From a bacterium (GTDB taxonomy: Bacteria; UBA8248), in contig JAQBZT010000069.1 of NCBI GenBank assembly GCA_027622355.1, positions 1 through 10,543 of the forward strand: 10,543 nt of DNA, read 5' to 3'. Both the position numbers and the translations under genes were made by a program. This document shows positions 4,715 to 10,543 of this stretch, in pieces (position 1 is the first letter of the stretch; the number at the start of each line of letters is the position of its first letter). The notes under the pieces were generated by a model that ran no database searches, was not told the origin of the DNA, and saw only the letters and a program-made list of their open reading frames with translations.

Positions 4715-7561
4715 GTGGACTACAAGCAACTGCTCAACCTGCCGAACACGGTTTTCCCGATGAAGGGGACCCTTCCCCAACGCGAGCCCGAGCGCCTCAA
4801 GGCGTGGGAGGAAGCCGATCTGTACGGAAAGCTGCGCGAACAGTCGGCCGGAAAGAAAAAATACATCCTCCACGATGGCCCCCCCTACGCGAACGGCCAC
4901 ATCCACATGGGAACGGTGCTGAACAAAATCCTCAAGGACATCGTGGTCAAGTCGAAGCAGATGGCGGGCTTCGATGCCGCCTATGTCCCGGGGTGGGACT
5001 GCCACGGCCTTCCCATCGAGCATCAGGTGGACAAGGAGCTCGGGAAGAAGCGCTTCGAGGTGAGCGCGGTCGAAAAGCGGCGCATGTGCCGCGCGTACGC
5101 CGAGAAGTTCATCGACATCCAGCGCGAGGAGTTCAAACGCCTCGGGGTGCTGGGGGACTGGGACAGGCCTTACCTCACCATGGGTTACGGCTACGAGGCC
5201 GATATCGTCCGCGAGCTGGCCCGCTTCATGGAAAAAGGAAGCGTCTACCTCGGGCTCAAGCCCGTCCACTGGGCCCCCGGCCTGCGGACGGCGCTCGCCG
5301 AGGCCGAGGTCGAGTACGAGGAGATCACCACCAAGAGCATCTATGTGCGCTTTCCTCTGAGCGATGCGCAAGCTGCCGCGTGGGAAGAAAAAATCCCCGC
5401 CCTGAAGGGAGTGCTCAAGGGGCAGCGAGCGAGCGTTCTCATCTGGACGACCACTCCCTGGACGCTTCCGGCCAACCTCGCCCTCGCCTTCAACGGCGCG
5501 CTCGAGTACGGCGTCTTCCGCGCGGGGGATGAGCTGCTGATCTTCCACGAGTATTTTCTCCCCGGCCTCGCGGCCATGGCCGAGAAGGAAGGCGGGGCGC
5601 CTTCTTTCGAGAACGTGGCGACCTTCCCCGGGGGCGCGGCCGAGGGTCTCGCCGCGCGCCACCCCTGGATCGACCGCGACGCCATCACCGTTCTCGCCGA
5701 TTACGTCACCCTCGAGCAGGGAACCGGCGTCGTTCACACCGCCCCCGGCCACGGGCGCGAGGACTATGAAACCGGCCTGAAGTACGGTCTCGAGGTCTAC
5801 AGCCCGGTGGACGATGACGGCTGCTTCACCTCCGAGGTCGAGCACTTCGCCGGCAAGTTTGTCTTCGACGCAGACCCGAGGATCATCGAATTGCTCCGCG
5901 AGCGGAGGATGCTCTTTGCCGTCGAGGACTATACCCATCCCTATCCGCACGACTGGCGGAGCCACCGGCCCACCATCTTCCGCGCCACCCCGCAGTGGTT
6001 CATCTCGATGGAGCAGAATGATTTGCGGAAAAAGGCGCTCGAGGAGATCCGCAAGGTGGCCTGGGTGCCTCCCTGGGGAGAGGAGCGCATCTTCAACATG
6101 ATCGAGAACCGCCCCGACTGGTGCATCTCGCGTCAGCGTTCCTGGGGCGTCCCGATCGTCGCGTTTCATTGCGAGGGTTGCGGCGGGGCCGTCATTGACG
6201 CGAAGGTGGTGAACCGCGTGGCGGACATGATGGGCGAGAGCGGCGCGGACATCTGGTTCGAGAGGTCGGCGAAAGAGCTTCTGCCCGAACATTACGAATG
6301 TTCCAAATGCGGCGGGGCGGACTTCCGCAAGGAGACCGACATCCTCGATGTGTGGTTCGACTCCGGGGTGAGCCAAGCCGCCGTTCTGGAGCGGCGCGCG
6401 GATCTGACCTGGCCCTGCGACATGTATCTCGAGGGGAGCGATCAGCACCGCGGCTGGTTCCACAGCTCGCTCCTCGCGGCCGTCGGCACGCGCGGGGCCG
6501 CCCCCTACCGGGAGGTGCTCACCCACGGCTATGTGGTGGACGGCAAGGGCAAGAAAATGAGCAAGAGCCTCGGCAACGCGATGGCGCCCGGGGAGATTAT
6601 TCAAAAGTACGGGGCCGAGGTACTCCGCCTCTGGGTGGCAGGGGAGAACTACCGCGAGGATATCCGCATCTCGCCGGAGATCCTTACCCGGATGGCCGAG
6701 GCCTACCGGCGGATCCGCAACACCTGCCGCTTCCTCCTCGGCAACCTGCGCGATTATGGAGTGTTCCGGCCCGAGCGCGACATCGTTCCCCTCGCCGAGC
6801 GGCCCGAGATCGACCGGCTCATCATCAGCCGCCTCGATCGGCTCATCGAGCGCGTCCGCAAGGCGTATGACGAGTACGAGTTTCACATCGTCTATCACGC
6901 GCTGAACAACTTCTGCGCGGTGGACCTCTCTTCCTTTTATCTCGATGTGATCAAGGATCGGCTCTACATTTCGCTGCCGGATGGGCACGAGCGGATGTCG
7001 GCGCTGAGCACCCTCCACGAGATACTGGATGTGCTGCTTCGCCTGATGGCCCCGATTCTCACGTTCACCGCGGAGGAGTGCTATGAGCTCACCCCCCGCC
7101 ACTATGGGGAGAGCATTCACATGGTGCCCTTCCCGGAGACGGACCCGTCCCGGCACGACCCCGCGCTCGAGGCGGCCTGGGAGCCGCTCATCCGCGTCCG
7201 CGGCGAGGTGCTCAAGGCCCTCGAGGAGGTGCGGCAAAGCGCGGGCAAGGGCGGCGGCAGCTCGCTCAACTACCAGGTGCGCGTCTATGCGCCGGAGGGG
7301 CTGCGGGAGAAGCTCGCTCCGCTTGCCGGACAGATGGAGGATGTCTTCATCGTATCGGGTGCAGAGCTCGCGCCCGATGGCGCGGCCCCCGTCGGCGCCT
7401 ATGCGGGCGAGGAGATTTCCGGCCTCTCGGTCGAGGTCCTCGAGGCGAAGGGGCGGAAGTGCGCCATGTCCTGGAAGGTCAAAGAGGATGTCGGTTCCGA
7501 CCCCCGCTTCCCCGATCTGTCGGCTCGCTGCGCACGGATCGCCGCGGAACTTTTGCCGTGA
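4715..7561 (+). CDS. ileS: Isoleucyl-tRNA synthetase
   Basis: This class Ia synthetase charges tRNA-Ile and edits mischarged valine. Numbered from GTG 4715 it has 948 residues, typical of the bacterial short form. The HIGH motif is HIHMG (62-66) within GPPYANGHIHMG, and the KMSKS loop is KMSKS (614-618). The CP1 editing domain shows WTTTPWTLPANLA and GTGVVHTAPGHGREDY, keeping the editing Asp. A mid-protein zinc site CxxC...CxxC is intact (Cys486, 489, 529, 532). The C-terminal zinc finger is half lost: Cys916 and Cys939 remain, but the partner positions are Ser919 and Ser936. I prefer GTG 4715 because AAGGG at 4704-4708 lies six bases upstream and the product begins MDYK like many IleRS. ATG 4709 directly abuts that site. 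It is part of the trpS-ileS-lspA run and its stop overlaps the lspA start. Confidence 0.97.
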   Translation: MDYKQLLNLPNTVFPMKGTLPQREPERLKAWEEADLYGKLREQSAGKKKYILHDGPPYANGHIHMGTVLNKILKDIVVKSKQMAGFDAAYVPGWDCHGLPIEHQVDKELGKKRFEVSAVEKRRMCRAYAEKFIDIQREEFKRLGVLGDWDRPYLTMGYGYEADIVRELARFMEKGSVYLGLKPVHWAPGLRTALAEAEVEYEEITTKSIYVRFPLSDAQAAAWEEKIPALKGVLKGQRASVLIWTTTPWTLPANLALAFNGALEYGVFRAGDELLIFHEYFLPGLAAMAEKEGGAPSFENVATFPGGAAEGLAARHPWIDRDAITVLADYVTLEQGTGVVHTAPGHGREDYETGLKYGLEVYSPVDDDGCFTSEVEHFAGKFVFDADPRIIELLRERRMLFAVEDYTHPYPHDWRSHRPTIFRATPQWFISMEQNDLRKKALEEIRKVAWVPPWGEERIFNMIENRPDWCISRQRSWGVPIVAFHCEGCGGAVIDAKVVNRVADMMGESGADIWFERSAKELLPEHYECSKCGGADFRKETDILDVWFDSGVSQAAVLERRADLTWPCDMYLEGSDQHRGWFHSSLLAAVGTRGAAPYREVLTHGYVVDGKGKKMSKSLGNAMAPGEIIQKYGAEVLRLWVAGENYREDIRISPEILTRMAEAYRRIRNTCRFLLGNLRDYGVFRPERDIVPLAERPEIDRLIISRLDRLIERVRKAYDEYEFHIVYHALNNFCAVDLSSFYLDVIKDRLYISLPDGHERMSALSTLHEILDVLLRLMAPILTFTAEECYELTPRHYGESIHMVPFPETDPSRHDPALEAAWEPLIRVRGEVLKALEEVRQSAGKGGGSSLNYQVRVYAPEGLREKLAPLAGQMEDVFIVSGAELAPDGAAPVGAYAGEEISGLSVEVLEAKGRKCAMSWKVKEDVGSDPRFPDLSARCARIAAELLP

Positions 7562-8079
7562 CGCCGAGAAGTCGAATGGGGATTTTCTTCACCTGGGGTG
7601 CGCTCATTGCCCTCGCCGATCAGATCATCAAGCAGGTCATTACCGCGAGATTTATTCTGGGCGAGAGCCTGATCCTCATTCCGGGGTTTCTGGACTTCAC
7701 CCATGTCCGGAACCGGGGCGGGGCCTTCGGCATCTTCGGCGGGCTGCCGCCCGTGTGGGGCCAGGCCTTTTTCATCACCGCGACGCTCGCCGCACTCATC
7801 TTCGTTTTTTGTCTCTACCGTTCGCATTCCACGGCCCATCCTGCCGGCAGGGCGGCCCTCGTTATGATCTTCGGCGGCGGGGGCGGCAACCTGATCGATC
7901 GCGTCCTCTGGGGCGAGGTGATCGACTTCGTGGACATCTACTACGGCGCCTATCACTGGCCGGCGTTCAATCTGGCGGACAGCTGCATCACGGTGGGCGT
8001 GATCCTTCTTGCGCTCGACATCTTCCGCCGGCCCGCGGAAGCCGACGGCGGCGCGGCAGATTCTTCGTCCGGGGCATGA
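7558..8079 (+). CDS. lspA: Lipoprotein signal peptidase (signal peptidase II)
   Basis: This inner-membrane aspartic protease removes the signal peptide from diacylglyceryl-modified prolipoproteins such as the two encoded at 1193 and 1882. It has 173 residues and four hydrophobic segments. The conserved blocks are present in order: LADQIIK, VRNRGGAFGIF, GNLIDRV, EVIDFVDIY and FNLADS. The catalytic Asp pair is Asp123 and Asp141. The usual GGAxGN reads GGGGGN here. The start GTG 7558 overlaps the ileS stop as GTGA, which suggests translational coupling. ATG 7576 (MGIFFTW) is an alternative with the weak site GAGAAG. The pairing with ileS is the classic order also found in Enterobacteria. The stop overlaps the next start as ATGA. 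Confidence 0.95.
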   Translation: MTPRSRMGIFFTWGALIALADQIIKQVITARFILGESLILIPGFLDFTHVRNRGGAFGIFGGLPPVWGQAFFITATLAALIFVFCLYRSHSTAHPAGRAALVMIFGGGGGNLIDRVLWGEVIDFVDIYYGAYHWPAFNLADSCITVGVILLALDIFRRPAEADGGAADSSSGA

Positions 8080-9056
8080 ACGCGGCGGCCGAACGCATCG
8101 AACTCGTCTGCGATGACGGCGCTCCGCGCCTGGACGCCTACCTGGCCGCGCAGCTTCCGCAGTTCTCCCGGTCGCGGATTCAAAATCTCATTCGCGAAGG
8201 ACATGTCCGCGTGGCGGGGATGCCCGCCCTCAAGAGCGGCGAACGTGTTGAGGCGGGCATGTGCATCGAGATCGATGTCCCGCCCCCCGAGCCGCTCACA
8301 CTCGCACCCGAGGACATCCCCCTCGAGATTCTTTTTGAGGACACCCATCTGCTGGTCGTGGACAAACCGCCGGACATGGTCGTTCATCCGGGCACGGGCG
8401 CGCGGGGCGGGACCTTGGTCGCGGCGCTCCTGCACCACTGCCGGGGGCAGCTCTCCGGCATCGGCGGGGTCGAGCGCCCCGGCATCGTCCACCGCCTCGA
8501 CAAGGACACCTCGGGACTGCTGGTCGTCGCCAAGACCGACGCCGCCCACCGGCGGCTCTCGGCCGATCTCAAGGCGCGGCAGATCAGACGGAGCTACTTC
8601 GCCATCGTGCGCGGCGTTCCGGCTCCGGCGGAGGGGACGATTGACGCCCCGATCGGGCGCCACCCCCGGCACCGGACCGAGATGACGGTGCGCGAGGGCG
8701 GCCGCACGGCGATCACCCATTACAAGGTGAGGGAGCAATTCGATGGGGCTGCGCTTCTGGAGGTCAATCTCGAAACCGGGCGCACCCACCAGATCAGGGT
8801 GCATCTTCGCCACATCGGCCATCCCGTCCTGGGCGATCCGATCTACGGCGGGGCGCGCCTCTCCAAGGAGGGGCGGAGGCGAAAGCGCGCCGGCGATCCG
8901 CTCGATGCGCTGATCGGCCGGCAAGCCCTCCACGCCTTCCGGCTGGAGTTCGTCCATCCGGTATCGGGGGAGCCCTGCGTCTGCGAGTCGGGCCTCCCCT
9001 TTGACATGGAAGAGGTCCTTGCCGCGCTTCGGGGAAGCCCGGCGGGGGGAAGGTGA
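8076..9056 (+). CDS. RluA/RluD-family pseudouridine synthase
   Basis: This 326-residue enzyme is expected to convert specific uridines to pseudouridine in 23S rRNA or another RNA. An N-terminal S4-like RNA-binding domain spans about residues 13-75 (RLDAYLAAQLPQFSRSRIQN). The catalytic domain follows, with LLVVDKPPDMVVHPGTG and the signature GIVHRLDKDTSGLL, where Asp142 is the catalytic residue. ETGRTHQIRVHLRHIGHPVL and GDPIYG are further family marks. The domain arrangement and length are those of RluD (U1911/1915/1917 in E. coli), but close paralogues RluC and RluA share these motifs, so I leave the symbol open. The start ATG 8076 overlaps the lspA stop by four bases, with no clear Shine-Dalgarno sequence, so coupling is likely. 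The frame stays open far upstream through ileS and lspA, but that part is a shadow. It is the last gene of the operon. Confidence 0.93.
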   Translation: MNAAAERIELVCDDGAPRLDAYLAAQLPQFSRSRIQNLIREGHVRVAGMPALKSGERVEAGMCIEIDVPPPEPLTLAPEDIPLEILFEDTHLLVVDKPPDMVVHPGTGARGGTLVAALLHHCRGQLSGIGGVERPGIVHRLDKDTSGLLVVAKTDAAHRRLSADLKARQIRRSYFAIVRGVPAPAEGTIDAPIGRHPRHRTEMTVREGGRTAITHYKVREQFDGAALLEVNLETGRTHQIRVHLRHIGHPVLGDPIYGGARLSKEGRRRKRAGDPLDALIGRQALHAFRLEFVHPVSGEPCVCESGLPFDMEEVLAALRGSPAGGR

Positions 9057-9160
9057 GCCGCTCCCTCGCCTTGCCGTTTCCGCCGGGGCTGTGCCATAAG
9101 CGAAGAAGATATACATTTACAAAAGGAACGAAACCGGAACTTTCTCACCGGAGAGACGAC

Positions 9161-10345
9161 ATGAGAGAAGTGGTGATCTTGAGCAGCGTCCGGACGGCGG
9201 GCGGCGCCTTCGGTGGTGCGCTCAAGTCCTTTACCGCCCCCGAGCTGGGGATTTTGGCCGCCCGGGAGGCCATTCGAAGGTCCGGGATCGCGCCCGGGCA
9301 TTTCGATGAGGCCATCTTCGGGAACGGCTGGCAGGCGGGGGTCGGCCCCAACAGCGCCCGCCTGATCAGCGTCGGGTCGGGCCTCCCGAATGAGGTGCCC
9401 GCCTACACCGTCAACAAGCGCTGCGGTTCGAGCATCAAGACCGCCGCGCTGGCGGCCCAGGCCATCCGCGCCGGGGACGCCGGCGTGGTTCTCGCCGGCG
9501 GGGCCGAGAGTACGACGAACGTTCCCTATATCCAGCCGGGTGCCCGGTGGGGCAACCGCTTCGGGCACGCCGAGTTTCTCGATCTCATCTACAAGGACGG
9601 CTACATGTGCCCGCTCGCGGGCGAGCTCATGGGGGTGACCGCGGAGAATCTTGTGGAGAAGTACAACATCTCCCGCGAAGAGCAGGACGACTTCGCGGCC
9701 GAGAGCCAGGGGAAGGCGATCGCCGCACTGCAGGGCGGGCGGTTCGCGTCCGAGACCGTTTCCGTCGAGATCAAGGGGCGGAAGGGAGAAGTGACCCTTT
9801 TCGAAAAGGACGAGACGCCCCGCGAAGGGGTTTCGGCCGAGCAGCTCTCCCGCCTCAAGCCGGTTTTTCACGAAACCGGCTCGGTGACGGCGGGGAACTC
9901 CTGCAGCCAGGCGGACGCCGGCTCCGCTTTGGTGCTTGCCGCCCGCGAGCGTGCCGAGGAGCTGGGGGCCAAGCCCATCGCGGTGCTGCGCGGCTACGCC
10001 TCGGCGGGCGTTGAGCCCAAGCACATGGGGCTGGGTCCGGTGCCGGCCATCCCGAAGGCGCTGAAAATGGCGGGCCTCGCGCTCGAGGATATGGATCTCA
10101 TCGAGGTCAACGAGGCGTTCGCGGCCCAGGTCATTGCCGTCGAGCGCGAGCTCAAGTGGGATCGCCGGAAGCTGAACGTCCATGGCGGCGCCATTGCGCT
10201 CGGCCACCCGGTCGGGGCGACGGGCGCGAAGCTGATCGCCACTTGCCTGAGTGCGCTGGAGCAGCGCGGCGGGGAGCTGGGCGTGGTGAGTGCCTGCATC
10301 GGCGGCGGCCAGGGGGTGGCCGTCGTTCTGCAGCGCGTGGCCTAG
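9161..10345 (+). CDS. Thiolase-family acetyl-CoA acetyltransferase
   Basis: This 394-residue thiolase catalyses either condensation of two acetyl-CoA or thiolytic cleavage of 3-ketoacyl-CoA. The nucleophilic Cys88 lies in VNKRCGSSIKT (most relatives read NKVCGSGLKA). The general base His349 is in GHPVGATGA, the acid Cys379 is in CIGGGQG, and NEAFAAQ is present. The usual GNxSGxNDGAAA loop reads GNSCSQADAGSA. Chain-length preference cannot be read from sequence. The start ATG 9161 has GGAGAG at 9150-9155 with five bases of spacing. A frame from 9053 adds an unrelated leader and is rejected. The 104-base gap after the pseudouridine synthase gene is AT-richer and holds TATACA (9110-9115) without a good -35, so a separate promoter is plausible but unproven. 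A 3-hydroxyacyl-CoA dehydrogenase follows after 21 bases, which points to beta-oxidation, butyrate-type or PHB metabolism. Confidence 0.95.
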   Translation: MREVVILSSVRTAGGAFGGALKSFTAPELGILAAREAIRRSGIAPGHFDEAIFGNGWQAGVGPNSARLISVGSGLPNEVPAYTVNKRCGSSIKTAALAAQAIRAGDAGVVLAGGAESTTNVPYIQPGARWGNRFGHAEFLDLIYKDGYMCPLAGELMGVTAENLVEKYNISREEQDDFAAESQGKAIAALQGGRFASETVSVEIKGRKGEVTLFEKDETPREGVSAEQLSRLKPVFHETGSVTAGNSCSQADAGSALVLAARERAEELGAKPIAVLRGYASAGVEPKHMGLGPVPAIPKALKMAGLALEDMDLIEVNEAFAAQVIAVERELKWDRRKLNVHGGAIALGHPVGATGAKLIATCLSALEQRGGELGVVSACIGGGQGVAVVLQRVA

Positions 10346-10366
10346 GCGGAAAGAGGAAGCGGCATC

Positions 10367-10543
10367 ATGGAAGTGAAAAAAGCTTTCATCCTCGGCGCCG
10401 GAACCATGGGGGCCGGCATCGCCCAGGTGTTCTCCCAGGGCGGCATCCCGGCCGTGCTGACGGACATGCGCCGCGAGATCGCCGATCGGGCGATCGAAGG
10501 CCTCGGGGCGCGCCTCGCGCGCCGCGTCGAGCAGGGGAAGATG
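10367..10543 (+). CDS. 3-hydroxyacyl-CoA dehydrogenase, N-terminal part
   Basis: The first 59 codons of a gene cut by the window end are present. The product begins MEVKKAFILGAGTMGAGIAQ. This is the NAD-binding Rossmann motif GxGxMGxGIA of 3-hydroxyacyl-CoA dehydrogenases, which interconvert 3-hydroxyacyl-CoA and 3-ketoacyl-CoA. AGAGGAAG at 10352-10359 precedes the ATG with seven bases of spacing. It lies 21 bases after the thiolase, the enzyme of the adjoining step, so the two are surely one operon. Whether it is a short (hbd-like) enzyme or a long fusion with an enoyl-CoA hydratase domain (FadB/FadJ-like) cannot be told from the fragment. Confidence 0.9.
   Translation, partial: MEVKKAFILGAGTMGAGIAQVFSQGGIPAVLTDMRREIADRAIEGLGARLARRVEQGKM

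Noticed and set aside
4508..7237. 909-codon open frame on the - strand opposite ileS
   Set aside because: The translation is rich in Gly, Arg, His, Val and Leu with no domain. It mirrors a clear IleRS gene codon by codon, the usual antisense shadow in GC-rich DNA.
7083..8075. Upstream extension of the pseudouridine synthase frame through ileS and lspA
   Set aside because: The added 331 residues are Arg/Ser/Pro-rich and lie in the wrong frame of two certain genes. The ATG at 8076 fits the family N-terminus.
7953..10207. Long - strand frames opposite the pseudouridine synthase and thiolase genes
   Set aside because: Same antisense effect: no recognisable motifs and no start signals, and both opposite-strand genes are certain.

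Overview
The window is GC-rich throughout (above 60 % by eye). All supportable genes lie on the + strand, and the long open frames on the other strand are shadows of high-GC coding sequence. The organism looks like a Gram-negative-type bacterium. It has a lipoprotein signal peptidase, two lipoproteins, a membrane-anchored class II c-type cytochrome and thiolase/3-hydroxyacyl-CoA dehydrogenase genes. A site-2-protease gene next to trpS recalls gene order I remember from Deltaproteobacteria/Desulfobacterota, but the lineage cannot be fixed from this sequence. I see no tRNA, rRNA, CRISPR array, insertion sequence or phage gene.

Layout: 6-380 is a small VOC-fold metalloenzyme. 403-809/924 is a NUDIX hydrolase whose last ~28 codons are in the wrong frame; one missing base near 724-730 explains this. 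810-1192 is a gene-poor stretch that becomes AT-richer, with degenerate direct repeats and a terminator-like hairpin. 1193-1702 is a lipoprotein cytochrome of the c'/c-556 type. 1882-2157 is a small lipoprotein of unknown function. These two genes end in intrinsic terminators sharing an identical 24-base core. 2324-2860 is a TPR protein.

2993-9056 is a tight housekeeping operon: site-2 protease (M50), trpS, ileS, lspA and an RluD-type pseudouridine synthase. The gaps are 26 and 13 nt, followed by two 4-base start/stop overlaps. A good sigma70-like promoter (2886-2914) precedes it, and a terminator-like hairpin lies immediately downstream. 9161-10543 begins a fatty-acyl-CoA operon with a thiolase and the N-terminus of a 3-hydroxyacyl-CoA dehydrogenase that runs off the window.

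Most of the window is ordinary chromosome and I do not see a new multi-gene system. The points worth a second look are the NUDIX frameshift, the half-lost C-terminal zinc finger of IleRS, the duplicated terminator cassette, the promoter-plus-terminator arrangement ahead of the protease gene, and start-codon corrections for several genes.
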